Of a stretch of 64,000 bases of DNA, positions 16,620 through 25,233 are shown piece after piece (the stretch's first letter is position 1; each line of letters starts with the position of its first letter). This DNA is from Varunaivibrio sulfuroxidans (GTDB taxonomy: Bacteria; Pseudomonadota; Alphaproteobacteria; Rhodospirillales; Magnetovibrionaceae). The notes under the pieces were generated by a model, which saw only the letters and a list, made by a program, of their open reading frames with translations, was not told where the DNA came from and did no database searches. A program made the position numbers and the translations under genes. Location of the stretch: contig NZ_CP119676.1 of NCBI RefSeq assembly GCF_029318635.1, positions 822,614-886,613 of the forward strand. The letters are read 5' to 3'.

Positions 16620-17810
16620 GTGATCCTCAAAATTTCCGTTGGGGCCTTTGTCCGCAGCGACGCCATGAAGGCCGTGTTGGAAGAGCTTGCCACGGACCGC
16701 ATGTTTGTTCGCTCCAGCATAGCGATACAGGACGGCGCGATCCTCGAAGGAACGAAATTTCTATCCACTCACCAGACACCCGATTTGGTAATCGTCGAAA
16801 GTTTCGCCACCGACGCACAAAGCCAATCGGCGGAACTGGACGCCCTGGCCGATGTCTGCGCCCCTGGCACGCGGGTCGTTCTGATCGGTGCGGTAAATGA
16901 CATTGATCTGTTCAAGGCCTTGATCGAACAAGGTATTAGCCAATATTTTTATCAACATGCCAGCGTCGAGGGTTTGCGCGACGCGATTTATCAGGCTTTT
17001 TCCGATCGCACCACACAGACCAAGGGTCGCCTTATTTCATGCTTTGGTTTGCGCGGGGGCGTGGGCTCCAGCTCACTCGCCCACAATATCGCGTTCGAAC
17101 TCGCACGAGCTTACGATGAGGACGTCATTCTTGTCGATCTCGACATTGCCTATGGCACGGCGGCGCTGGCGTATAACACCCAGCCCAGCTATACGCTGGC
17201 CGACGCCCTAACCCAAACCGATCGCCTCGATGAAACCCTACTCCAACGCTATCTGGAAAAATGCACCGACAACGTCTCGCTTTTAGCCGCGCCCGGAAAT
17301 CTGATCTCCGGCGTTCAGGTCAACACCCAAATGCTGGAGGGCGTCATCGCTCTGGTTCAGCAAATGGCCTCCTTCGTCGTTTTGGATATCCCTCACATTT
17401 GGACCGGATGGACTCAGGATCTTCTGGTCGAGGCCGATGAAACCGTCCTCGTAGCGACGCCGGATTTGTATAATTTACGCGATGGCAAAAACCTGGTTGA
17501 ATTCCTATCCCCCAATCGTGGGGTCGATGCGCCGACGCGGCTCGTTTTCAATAAGGTTGGCGCCAATAAGGCGGGGCAACTAGATGATAAGGATTTCAAG
17601 GAAGCCCTGGGAATGAAGCCCGTGGCCTCCATTCCATACGAGGCCGACATATTTAGCAAGGCGCTCAACAACGGCGACATGCTGCGCACGGTTGGCGCCA
17701 AGTCAAAATCGGTGAGCGCGATCGAGACTCTGGCGAAACTGCTGAGCGCCCGCCAAAACGCCCAGACCAAAAAGAAACCCGGCCTGTTTAACTTTCTGGG
17801 TAAAAAATAG
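16620..17810 (+). CDS. cpaE: Tad pilus localisation ATPase CpaE/TadZ
   Basis: 396 aa from a GTG at 16620, preceded by GGGAGAAAACC; the frame is open upstream inside cpaD but that extension is proline/arginine-rich and not protein-like. The N-terminal third is an atypical receiver-like domain, followed by a MinD/ParA-like ATPase domain. The deviant Walker A reads LRGGVGSSS: the signature lysine is Arg and the P-loop lysine is Ser, a known trait of TadZ proteins, so ATP turnover is doubtful. DLDIAYGTAAL and VVLDIPHIWTGWT are the switch regions. TadZ marks the pole or site where the pilus machine assembles. Confidence 0.93.
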   Translation: MILKISVGAFVRSDAMKAVLEELATDRMFVRSSIAIQDGAILEGTKFLSTHQTPDLVIVESFATDAQSQSAELDALADVCAPGTRVVLIGAVNDIDLFKALIEQGISQYFYQHASVEGLRDAIYQAFSDRTTQTKGRLISCFGLRGGVGSSSLAHNIAFELARAYDEDVILVDLDIAYGTAALAYNTQPSYTLADALTQTDRLDETLLQRYLEKCTDNVSLLAAPGNLISGVQVNTQMLEGVIALVQQMASFVVLDIPHIWTGWTQDLLVEADETVLVATPDLYNLRDGKNLVEFLSPNRGVDAPTRLVFNKVGANKAGQLDDKDFKEALGMKPVASIPYEADIFSKALNNGDMLRTVGAKSKSVSAIETLAKLLSARQNAQTKKKPGLFNFLGKK

Positions 17811-17879
17811 AGCGCCATCTTAAAGACGGTTAAATCCGCTTAAAAATGCTACGAACATGACATGAGGGAACGCACGAGG

Positions 17880-19394
17880 ATGTTTGGACGCCGCGGAACG
17901 CCGCCAAAACCGCCGCGCGACAAAGCGCCTTCCACCGCGTCCGAAAAAGCTTCGGACGATGGCGGGAGCGGCGCCGGTCATCCCGGGCGCGCTGCGCAAG
18001 CCTCCGCCTTAGGTTCCGCGCGCAGCGCCTCGACACACGGCAAGGGCGCGCCCAACAAATCCCAAAGAGATGAAAAACAAACCGCCAAGGCCGCGCATCC
18101 GACTCTAAGTGCGGAAGCCCTGGAAAAACTCAACGACGTCAAGGTTAACGTTTTCAACGATTTGATGGAGGCCGTCGATCTTTCCGAGTTGAGTAAGCTG
18201 ACTCAGGAGCAAGTTCGCGACGAAATCACCGACATGGTCAGCGAGATCATCTCGATGCGCGGCATCGTCCTCAGCCACCCCGAACAACAGCTCGTTATCG
18301 ACGATATCTGCAACGATATTCTCGGGCTAGGTCCGCTGGAACCGCTGCTGGTGCGCGACGATATCGCCGACCTGATGGTCAACGGCCCCGACACGGTGTA
18401 TATCGAAGTCGATGGCAAGATGCAGAAAACCGCCGTGCGCTTTCGCGATCAGGCGCAATTGATGAATATTTGTCAACGTATCGTTTCGGCGGTGGGCCGC
18501 CGGGTCGATGAGGCCAGTCCGATTTGCGACGCCCGCCTCGCCGACGGCTCGCGCGTCAACGTGATCGCGCCGCCATTGGCCATCGACGGCACCGCCCTGA
18601 CCATTCGTAAATTCAAGAAAGACAAGCTGACCCTCGAAGACTTGCTGCGTTTCTCCTCGATCACGCCGGAACTGAAGGCCGTGCTCGAAGTGATCTCGGC
18701 GGTCCGTCTCAATGTCCTGATTTCAGGCGGCACCGGATCGGGGAAAACGACCCTCCTCAACTGCATGACCGCGCACATCGACCCCGGCGAGCGCGTCATC
18801 ACCTGCGAAGATTCGGCGGAGTTGCAATTGCAACAACCCCATGTGGTGCGCCTGGAAACGCGCCCCGCCAATCTCGAGGGCAAGGGCGAGATCACCATGC
18901 GCGATCTGGTGAAAAACTGCCTACGCATGCGCCCCGAACGCATCATCGTCGGCGAGGTTCGCGGCCCCGAGGCGTTCGACCTGTTGCAGGCCATGAACAC
19001 CGGCCACGACGGCTCGATGGGCACGGTCCATGCCAACAACCCGCGCGAGGCGATCGGTCGTCTGGAAAATATGATCGCCATGGGCGGCTTTACCCTGCCC
19101 GCCAAGGCCGTGCGCGAACAGATCGCCGCCGCCGTCAATATCATCGTCCAGGCCGCCCGCCTGCGCGACGGCAGCCGCAAGATCACCCATGTGACCGAGG
19201 TCATTGGCATGGAAGGCGATATCGTGACATTACAAGATTTGTATGTTTACGAAGTCGAAGGCGAGGACGCCAACGGCCGTCTGATCGGCGCCCATCGCCA
19301 CACCGGCATGCGCCCGTCGTTCTGGGACAAGGCGCGGTATTACGACCAGGAACGCAAGCTGGCCCAAGCCCTGAACATGGATCGGGAAGAGTGA
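17880..19394 (+). CDS. cpaF: Pilus assembly/secretion ATPase CpaF/TadA
   Basis: 504 aa from the ATG at 17880 (MFGRRG, GAGGGA 10 bases upstream); an ATG at 17862 in the same frame lacks a ribosome site. After a low-complexity N-terminal 80 residues come the family's VFNDLMEAVDLSELSKL helices, the LGPLEPLLVRDDIADLMVNGP block and the ATPase domain with Walker A GGTGSGKTTL, the Asp box ITCEDSAELQL, Walker B IIVGEVRGPEA and the His box TGHDGSMGTVHAN. It is the hexameric motor that powers Flp pilus polymerisation on the cytoplasmic side. Confidence 0.97.
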   Translation: MFGRRGTPPKPPRDKAPSTASEKASDDGGSGAGHPGRAAQASALGSARSASTHGKGAPNKSQRDEKQTAKAAHPTLSAEALEKLNDVKVNVFNDLMEAVDLSELSKLTQEQVRDEITDMVSEIISMRGIVLSHPEQQLVIDDICNDILGLGPLEPLLVRDDIADLMVNGPDTVYIEVDGKMQKTAVRFRDQAQLMNICQRIVSAVGRRVDEASPICDARLADGSRVNVIAPPLAIDGTALTIRKFKKDKLTLEDLLRFSSITPELKAVLEVISAVRLNVLISGGTGSGKTTLLNCMTAHIDPGERVITCEDSAELQLQQPHVVRLETRPANLEGKGEITMRDLVKNCLRMRPERIIVGEVRGPEAFDLLQAMNTGHDGSMGTVHANNPREAIGRLENMIAMGGFTLPAKAVREQIAAAVNIIVQAARLRDGSRKITHVTEVIGMEGDIVTLQDLYVYEVEGEDANGRLIGAHRHTGMRPSFWDKARYYDQERKLAQALNMDREE

Positions 19395-19447
19395 GCCCGC
19401 GCCGCCCCCGGCGCAGAACGGACCGGCCCAAAATAGGATGACGCGTC

Positions 19448-20425
19448 ATGAATAATCCGGTTTTGATGATGTCGGCGCTAGGCGTTGTGAGCCTGTTCAT
19501 GCTGTCCCTGTTGGGCGCCGCGATCTACATGACGATCAAGCCCCGCTTGCGCTTAAAAAAACGCCTCGCCGCCATCGGCGCGGTTTCATCCGCCCCCGCG
19601 CAGCGTGGCGACGGACGGCGTCAAAAACGCATCCAGGACAAGGTCAAATCCCTTCAGGAAAAGAACAAACGCCAACAGCGCGGTGACGTTTTGCGCGCAT
19701 CCTTCCTGCAGGCCGGCCTGCACGCCGACATTAAGGCCTATGTCATCGCCAGCATCATCACGGGACTCACCTGCGCCGCCATCGCCGCCGTCGCCAAGCT
19801 GCCCTTGATCGCCGTTCCCTTGATCGGCGTCGCCGGCGCCCTCGGCCTGCCCAAACTGTTTCTCGGATTCCTGGCCAAGAAGCGCCAGAAAAATTTTATC
19901 GCCCACTTCGCCGAAGCCATCGACGTCGTCGTGCGCGGCATCCGTTCCGGCTTGCCAATAGGCGAATGCCTGGCCATCGTCTCGCGCGAATTCGAGGGGC
20001 CGGTCGGCGAGGAATTCACCTTGATCATCGAAGGCCAGAGGCTAGGTCTAACCCTCGACGACATCCTCGAACGCGGGCTACAGCGCATCCCCATCCCCGA
20101 ATACCGTTTCTTCGCCATCGTGTTACAGATCCAGAAACAAACCGGCGGAAACCTAGCCGATACCCTGGAAGGCTTGTCCACGGTGCTGCGCGAGCGCAAA
20201 AAAATGCGTGACAAAATCAAGGCCCTGTCCAGCGAGGCGAAATCATCGGCGGCGATCATCGCCAGCTTGCCGTTCGCCGTTCTGGGCATGCTTTCCCTGC
20301 TCAACCCGGAATATGTCGGCCTGCTGTTCTCCACCTCAACCGGAAACTGGATTATCGGCATCGCCGGTTTTTGGATGGTCTGCGGTGTCGCCGTAATGTC
20401 CAAAATGATCAACTTCGAAATTTAG
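19448..20425 (+). CDS. tadB: Tad pilus inner-membrane platform protein TadB
   Basis: 325 aa, type II secretion F domain. An N-terminal membrane helix (about 8-30) is followed by a basic cytoplasmic segment, a pair of helices (about 97-140), the conserved cytoplasmic FAEAIDVVVRGIRSGLPIGECLAIVSREFEGPVGEEF block and two C-terminal helices. TadB and TadC form the inner-membrane base that couples the CpaF motor to the growing pilus. It is 53 bases after cpaF and 12 bases before tadC. Confidence 0.96.
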   Translation: MNNPVLMMSALGVVSLFMLSLLGAAIYMTIKPRLRLKKRLAAIGAVSSAPAQRGDGRRQKRIQDKVKSLQEKNKRQQRGDVLRASFLQAGLHADIKAYVIASIITGLTCAAIAAVAKLPLIAVPLIGVAGALGLPKLFLGFLAKKRQKNFIAHFAEAIDVVVRGIRSGLPIGECLAIVSREFEGPVGEEFTLIIEGQRLGLTLDDILERGLQRIPIPEYRFFAIVLQIQKQTGGNLADTLEGLSTVLRERKKMRDKIKALSSEAKSSAAIIASLPFAVLGMLSLLNPEYVGLLFSTSTGNWIIGIAGFWMVCGVAVMSKMINFEI

Positions 20426-20437
20426 GGGCTTTGCGCC

Positions 20438-21412
20438 ATGTCCATTTTCAATATCGCCACCCCCACCTTGATCGTTTGGATGGCCACCCTGGCGGCCTTG
20501 GTCTCGGTGGCCGCGATCGCCGCGCCCTTTGTTTTTCCCGCCAAGGGAAAATCGGCCCGCTTTAAGCAGGTGACGTCCAAACGCCGAGAACTCAGCCGCC
20601 AGCAACTGGACGGCTTGACCACGAAGGGGTCGTTGTTGCGCCAGCGCCAGAAATCGACCAAGGCGGAGATCATGAAAAAGGTCCTGGTTGCCCTGAAGCT
20701 GGACCAGGCGCTGTCCTCGAAAGAACTAAAATTGCATCTTTCCCAGGCCGGATACCGCTACCAGAACGCCTTGGTTTTTTTCCAGTTCGCCCGTTTCGCC
20801 GCCGCCATCGCCGGGCCGTTCCTCGCCATTTTCCTGATCGAATCGCAAGGCCCGACGGCGACCCTGCCCTACGCCCTTAAGCTGGTGGGCATGGGGTTGG
20901 GCGCGCTCGGCGGGTTTTATTTGCCTAAGCTGCTGGTCGTCAATCAGGCGCAGAAACGCCAGAAAGAAATCAATCTGGGCTTCGCCGACGCCCTCGACCT
21001 GATCGTGATCTGCGTCGAAGGCGGACTTTCGGTGGAAAACGCCTTCGAACGGGTGACCGAGGAAATCGGCGAGGCCTCGCCGACCCTGGCCCAGGAATTC
21101 GGCCTGACCTCGGCCGAACTGGCCTATCTCGGCGACCGCCACAAGGCCTATCAGAACTTCGCCGATCGCACCGGGCTGCCCGCCATCAAATCGCTGGCGA
21201 CGACACTTATTCAGTCGGAAAAATACGGCACCCCGGTCGGGCAGGCCTTGAAGGTGTTGTCTCAAGAACGCCGCCAGGACCGAATGGCGATCGCCGAACG
21301 CAAGGGGGCGTCCCTGCCCGCCAAATTGACCGTGCCGATGATTGTGTTTTTTCTGCCGCCCCTGTTTGCCGTCGTCATCGGCCCCGCCGCGATCCAGATC
21401 AGCCACATGTAA
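20438..21412 (+). CDS. tadC: Tad pilus inner-membrane platform protein TadC
   Basis: 324 aa, same fold as TadB: N-terminal helix (about 7-30), paired helices near 108-165, the cytoplasmic T2SF core GFADALDLIVICVEGGLSVENAFERVTEEIGEASPTLAQEF, and a C-terminal membrane hairpin ending LPPLFAVVIGPAAIQI. It partners TadB. It is the last gene of the rightward operon and faces the prepilin peptidase gene across 26 bases. Confidence 0.96.
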   Translation: MSIFNIATPTLIVWMATLAALVSVAAIAAPFVFPAKGKSARFKQVTSKRRELSRQQLDGLTTKGSLLRQRQKSTKAEIMKKVLVALKLDQALSSKELKLHLSQAGYRYQNALVFFQFARFAAAIAGPFLAIFLIESQGPTATLPYALKLVGMGLGALGGFYLPKLLVVNQAQKRQKEINLGFADALDLIVICVEGGLSVENAFERVTEEIGEASPTLAQEFGLTSAELAYLGDRHKAYQNFADRTGLPAIKSLATTLIQSEKYGTPVGQALKVLSQERRQDRMAIAERKGASLPAKLTVPMIVFFLPPLFAVVIGPAAIQISHM

Positions 21413-21420
21413 ACCGGGGA

Positions 21421-21437
21421 TGCGCCATGATGGCGCG
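21421..21437. terminator. Short hairpin between convergent tadC and the prepilin peptidase
   Basis: GCGCC/GGCGC with a five-base loop lies in the 26-base gap between the two stop codons. There is no T-run, so it is at best a weak bidirectional terminator. Confidence 0.25.
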
Positions 21438-21438
21438 T

Positions 21439-21930
21439 CTATGACGGGATGAACAGGCGAGGCAGGACGTAAAGTCCTCCCGCGGCGATGGCGACGCCAT
21501 AGGGCGCCGCACCGCCGGGGGCAAGACGGGGGGCCAGCCACGCCGGGCATCCCTTGCCGGCGCGCAGCCAGGCGCGGCCGATTAAAATCAGCGCCGACAA
21601 GCCCCCGCCGGCAAGGGCGACCGACAGGGCGAAAATCGGCAGATGGCTTCCGCCCATCCACACCGCCGCCGCCGAAAACAGCTTCACGTCGCCGCCGCCG
21701 AGGACGCCCAGGGCGAACAGGACGCTTAACAGCGCCAGCACCAAAATCGCGATCCCATAATGGATCGCGATCGCCCGCCCGCCCATGCCCACCACCACGG
21801 CGGCGGGCAGAAATGCCCCGGCCAGGGCGAGCGAGACCCAATTGGGAATACGCAAGGCGCGAATGTCGCAGAGCGCGCCATAAACCAACAGGGCGGCGAA
21901 AACAACGGCGAAAACCGACGGAAGAAACAT
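21439..21930 (-). CDS. cpaA: Prepilin peptidase CpaA/TadV
   Basis: 163 aa, almost wholly membrane-embedded with about five to six helices. The two aspartyl-protease sites of the A24 family are visible: Asp in LCDIRALRIPNW near residue 22 and Asp in LGGGDVKLFSAAAVWMGG near residue 80. It cuts the leader of the Flp pilin and the TadE-type pseudopilins. It lacks the methylase domain of PilD, as is normal for TadV. It lies just downstream of flp on the same strand. Confidence 0.95.
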   Translation of the reverse strand: MFLPSVFAVVFAALLVYGALCDIRALRIPNWVSLALAGAFLPAAVVVGMGGRAIAIHYGIAILVLALLSVLFALGVLGGGDVKLFSAAAVWMGGSHLPIFALSVALAGGGLSALILIGRAWLRAGKGCPAWLAPRLAPGGAAPYGVAIAAGGLYVLPRLFIPS

Positions 21931-22013
21931 ACGTGGTATCCCTCTACGGTGTCTCCTGCCTCAGGGTGGCGGCGAACAGCCCCGCGAACGATAAGGAGAA
22001 AGATCAAAGGCGC

Positions 22014-22049
22014 AAAAAATGACCGCCGAAGGATCACTCCTTCGGCGGT
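22014..22049 (-). terminator. Rho-independent terminator after flp
   Basis: A perfect 12-bp stem (ACCGCCGAAGGA with its complement) and a 4-base loop, followed on the minus strand by CA and a run of six T. It lies 50 bases after the flp stop, so most flp transcripts should end here, leaving the downstream peptidase gene at lower expression. Confidence 0.88.
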
Positions 22050-22099
22050 GTGTCGCTGGGCGGTGCGCGTTGATCCCTGAACGGTCCGCGCGATGCCCC

Positions 22100-22270
22100 T
22101 TAAAGCTTGCCGGCGACGGTGGTAAACAACGTTTGCAGATTGCCGCCAACCAGGGTCAACCCGCCGATGATGACGACGGCGACCAGCGCCGCGATCAGGC
22201 CGTATTCGATCGCCGTCGCGCCGGATTCGTCACGCTTGAAACGGGTGAGGTATTGCATGAGGTGCGTCAT
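22100..22270 (-). CDS. flp: Flp-type major pilin
   Basis: 56 aa from the ATG at 22270, with AGGAG eight bases upstream; a longer in-frame start exists but lacks a ribosome site. The short basic leader MTHLMQYLTRFKRDESG is followed by the type IVb pilin processing site, cut between Gly and Ala in ESG-ATAIEYGLIAALVAVVII, with the key Glu and Tyr at positions 5 and 6 of the mature pilin. The mature subunit is about 39 residues. It is the structural pilin of the surrounding Tad locus, transcribed on its own with a strong terminator and a 370-bp AT-rich upstream region. Confidence 0.95.
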   Translation of the reverse strand: MTHLMQYLTRFKRDESGATAIEYGLIAALVAVVIIGGLTLVGGNLQTLFTTVAGKL

Positions 22271-22642
22271 TTTAAAAACTCCTATGAGACCATCCAACGT
22301 GTAAGTCCGCCAAGAAACCTATACTAACACTCGGCCAGAATACACAAACAAAAACAAAAAGTCAACTTCTAAATAAAAGGGTATGCCGTTACACCGCTGT
22401 TTTCAAGAATACTATGCTATTGAAAAATATATTATTACATGCGATTTTTTCTCAATAACTATATTTCATCTAACCTTCACGATTGAAACCATCTATCCTT
22501 ATTTAATGGATAAATCTTATTTTATTCAGTGACGGGTATCACATCGACTCAGAAAATAAATCCCATTTTTTCGCACGCCCAACTGTCGAGGTACCCTGAG
22601 GCATATGCGGGGCGCCAACCTTTCCTAAATAGGTGTTTGGCG
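22271..22642. other. AT-rich upstream region of flp
   Basis: 372 bases, strikingly richer in A and T than the surroundings, with no open gene. It must carry the flp promoter and regulatory sites. A GTGA-N6-TCAC palindrome (22529-22542) lies at its far end, about 260 bases from the flp start, just after the Crp/Fnr gene. Confidence 0.6.
22529..22542. promoter_or_regulatory. Crp/Fnr-type palindrome upstream of flp
   Basis: GTGA-CGGGTA-TCAC, again followed by AT. It matches the 12579 site at 16 of 17 positions. It lies between the Crp/Fnr gene and flp and is a candidate site for that regulator. Confidence 0.5.
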
Positions 22643-23344
22643 TCACTGGTTCAACAACATCTGCAATTTGCTATGGTCCTTGATCACCAGCGATTTGTGC
22701 TTGCGCCCAACGATACCCTCGCGCGCCAGATGACCGATCGCCATGGCGACGTCCTCGCGCCGGGTGCCGCTCCAACTGGCGATTTCCTCGTGTTTAGGCA
22801 GATAATGGATCATCCACGATCCATCGCCCTGAGGGTTGGGTTCGGACATCCGCAGCAATTCGTAATACACCCGCTGATGGGGCGACAGAGTTGTCAACGC
22901 CGTCACTCGGGTGTTTAGGGTGCGGATCACCGACGCGAAGCGTTTCAGCAACATCACAGAAATACCGGGACAATCGAGGAGCAATTTTTTAAAATCGGCG
23001 CTGGGCAATGAAGCGATCAGGGATGTCTGTAACGCCGTCACCCGGGCTGAGCGTTTCGATAAATCGATCGCCGACAGTTCGCCGAAGCTGGCCCCGTCAC
23101 CCAACTCGGCGAGGGCGATCTCCTGATCCTTGCCCAGGAAATCCATGACCTTGACCCGCCCGCTGACGATGAAGAAAACATCCGTCGATGTGTCGTCGCG
23201 ATCGACGATCGTCTGGTTCGCCTCGAATGTCAGCCAACGGCACTTTTTCTCCAGGTCCTCGACCCGATCGGGGCCGGCCTCGGCCAGCATCTCCACATTT
23301 TGGAGGGTCCGTTCAACACCGCTGATATCCGTCATTTCGTCCAT
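22643..23344 (-). CDS. Crp/Fnr-family transcription regulator in the Tad locus
   Basis: 233 aa. An N-terminal cyclic-nucleotide-binding fold (DVFFIVSGRVKVMDFLGKDQEIALAELGDGASFGELSAIDLSKRSARVTALQTSLIASL) keeps the GE-S-x-x-R-S-A-x-V phosphate-cassette pattern of CRP proteins. A dimer helix follows, then a winged helix-turn-helix with recognition helix near HEEIASWSGTRREDVAMAIGHL. No Fnr-type cysteine cluster is present, so cyclic AMP, cyclic di-GMP or another ligand is more likely than oxygen. Its position between flp and the PilZ gene suggests control of pilus genes; two GTGA-N6-TCAC palindromes nearby are candidate sites. Confidence 0.92.
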   Translation of the reverse strand: MDEMTDISGVERTLQNVEMLAEAGPDRVEDLEKKCRWLTFEANQTIVDRDDTSTDVFFIVSGRVKVMDFLGKDQEIALAELGDGASFGELSAIDLSKRSARVTALQTSLIASLPSADFKKLLLDCPGISVMLLKRFASVIRTLNTRVTALTTLSPHQRVYYELLRMSEPNPQGDGSWMIHYLPKHEEIASWSGTRREDVAMAIGHLAREGIVGRKHKSLVIKDHSKLQMLLNQ

Positions 23345-23539
23345 CTCAGACTCGCCCCGCTTACATCAAGGAGGTCGTTTTCCGAACGCCCATGCCCTCG
23401 GATACGTCTTCTCCTCCCCCGCCTTCAAAATTCACCCCGCGCCAATCCGCGCTACCGGGCCACCTCTGAAAAAATAATTCGCCCCGAAGGTTAGACTATA
23501 ATCTCAAACTCCCCGCTTCGTCTGCAACAAACCCCCAGA

Positions 23540-23953
23540 CTACCCTTCCTTCTCTTTATCCCTTGGGAAATTCATCCGCTTGAAACGACCCGGCATAAGG
23601 CGCTGCAAAGTCGCCCGGCGGGTTTCTTCGGCATCGAACAGGCGCACGCCGACCATTCCCGAAGCCGACCATACGACGCCCACGTTCAAGGCCCAGTAAT
23701 CGCCCAAGCGATCGAACATCAGGCGCATGGGAGCATGCACATCGACCGGCTGGGTCAGCTTCACGCGCCCTCCGGTTAGAGAAAGATTGGTCACCACGCA
23801 CGCCTGAACTTTCCCCCGTTGCGCCAGCTTCGCGCTATACACACTAGATAGCCTAGGCGATGCACGACGGCCCAAATCGAGGCCTCCCGGATCCTGGCGT
23901 TCCTCAATCTCCCCCCCCAAGAGCCGGCGCTCGCGTTCACGATCTGCGTCCAT
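23540..23953 (-). CDS. PilZ-domain protein (probable cyclic di-GMP receptor)
   Basis: 137 aa. The PilZ motif RxxxR appears as RRASPR (about residues 29-34) and the second motif as NLSLTGGRVKL, close to the (D/N)xSxxG consensus. The rest forms the small beta barrel. The N-terminal 28 residues are charged. It should bind cyclic di-GMP and may tie pilus activity to the second messenger, possibly from the diguanylate cyclase encoded about 16 kb away; that link is only an inference. It lies between TadD and the Crp/Fnr gene. Confidence 0.88.
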   Translation of the reverse strand: MDADRERERRLLGGEIEERQDPGGLDLGRRASPRLSSVYSAKLAQRGKVQACVVTNLSLTGGRVKLTQPVDVHAPMRLMFDRLGDYWALNVGVVWSASGMVGVRLFDAEETRRATLQRLMPGRFKRMNFPRDKEKEG

Positions 23954-23989
23954 GCCTGCTATCTCCGCCTCAAACGACCTTGAGGGCCG

Positions 23990-24781
23990 TCACGGCGTCC
24001 CCCGGTGTTTAAATCTTTGATAAAAGCTCATATTGGTATCGACATTTTTCGGATCAAGGTCCATTTCCGATAACGCCTTGGCCTTACCCAATTCGCCTTT
24101 CACACCGTATAACAACGCCAAATTCTGGCGAACCTGGACATTCGAACGGTTTTGATTCGATGCGTTCTCCAAAATTGCGATCGCCGCGTCAAGCCGACCG
24201 GACTGGGCCAGAGACATGGCGTAATTGTTCATCACCTGCGGATTTTTCGGCGACAGCTTCAGGGCCGCGTTATAATCCGCCTGGGCCAATTTGTAGTGTT
24301 GCACTTGATCCCGCGCGATCCCCCTCACCATGAAGGCGTCCCACATTCCGGGCCATGTGGCGGGCGCGGCGGCGAACAACGCCTTTAGATCGCCCAAAGC
24401 GCCCTCGGCGTCACCTGCGGCGATCCGGCTTTTCGCCAGTTCCAACAAAAACGGCAGATTGGAGGACTGGGAGGGGCGTTTTTCCAGCAAGATTTTAACG
24501 CCTTGCTTGGCCTCGCCGATATAACGCAGGTTACGCGCCAAATCGATCCGCAAGCGGATATCATCGGGCTTTTCATGAGATAGTCGGGCGTAATACTGTG
24601 CGGCGGAGGTATAATCGTGTTGGTTCTCCGAATCTCGCGCCGCGATGTCCAGGGTTTTGGCGAGAGACGCCTCGCTCACCTTCACCGGCGCGCCGCCCGT
24701 GCTTGCGCAACCGGACAGAATCCCGACGACCCCCGCGAAGATCGCCAAACGAAACGTCGTCGCCTTCAAGCTATTGCGCAC
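23990..24781 (-). CDS. tadD: TadD-like TPR lipoprotein
   Basis: 263 aa. A lipoprotein signal ends in VGILSGCAS. The rest is helical with tetratricopeptide repeats, clearest in NPQVMNNYAMSLAQSGRLDAAIAILENAS and the preceding DYNAALKLSP segment. TadD proteins are periplasm-facing pilotins that help the secretin. It is the first gene of the leftward block tadD-pilZ-crp, which diverges from tadG. Confidence 0.92.
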   Translation of the reverse strand: MRNSLKATTFRLAIFAGVVGILSGCASTGGAPVKVSEASLAKTLDIAARDSENQHDYTSAAQYYARLSHEKPDDIRLRIDLARNLRYIGEAKQGVKILLEKRPSQSSNLPFLLELAKSRIAAGDAEGALGDLKALFAAAPATWPGMWDAFMVRGIARDQVQHYKLAQADYNAALKLSPKNPQVMNNYAMSLAQSGRLDAAIAILENASNQNRSNVQVRQNLALLYGVKGELGKAKALSEMDLDPKNVDTNMSFYQRFKHRGTP

Positions 24782-25233
24782 GGCCCATTCCCCATTTCAA
24801 ATTCCATTGTCCACAAGCCACGCGGTGCGCGCGCCCCCGTCCCTCAAGCGCCCGTGGAACGATCCTCGACGCCACGACCACGACGCCGCGACCACATCAG
24901 CTTACGCCAGCTTGGCGACGCTGTGAATGCCGATCGCGCATGCGCCGTCACCCAGAAGAAAACAATCGCCGCCCCGGCGCCGGGGCGCCCCCTCGGAAAA
25001 AACAACCTTGGAGGGGCCGCGATCCAAAACCCTAGCCCACGCCGCGCCCGCCATCCGTGACCGCCGTCACTGCGCCGAGATACGCGCCGGAGCATAATCT
25101 GGGGCATTCGTCGAAGTTCATGGGGGAAAGCTTGGCTCGGCGTCGTCGAAAGCAACCCTGAGGGTCCTCCTCCCGGCTATGCTTGAGATGACCGCGGTGG
25201 TCGCTATTGATATCAACGACAAAGGCTTTCATC
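24782..25233. other. Divergent region between tadD and tadG
   Basis: 452 bases with no convincing gene before the chosen tadG start. It should hold promoters for both directions. A GTGA-N6-TCAC palindrome at 25057-25070 and a TTGATATCAA palindrome near 25207 are the only visible sites; neither is certain. Confidence 0.5.
25057..25070. promoter_or_regulatory. Weak third GTGA-N6-TCAC palindrome upstream of tadG
   Basis: GTGA-CCGCCG-TCAC fits the spacing of the two strong sites but not their core, and lies in GC-rich DNA where such matches arise by chance. Confidence 0.25.

Noticed and set aside
20726..21841. Open frame of 371 codons on the minus strand across tadC and the prepilin peptidase
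   Set aside because: Conflicts with TadC on the other strand and CpaA in another frame, both certain.
22022..22049. Flp terminator hairpin considered as a CRISPR or REP repeat
   Set aside because: Single copy with a T-run on the flp side, so a plain terminator explains it.
24598..25060. Plus-strand frames of about 145 codons upstream of tadG
   Set aside because: Arginine/proline-rich, overlapping the start of tadD antisense; composition of non-coding GC-rich DNA.
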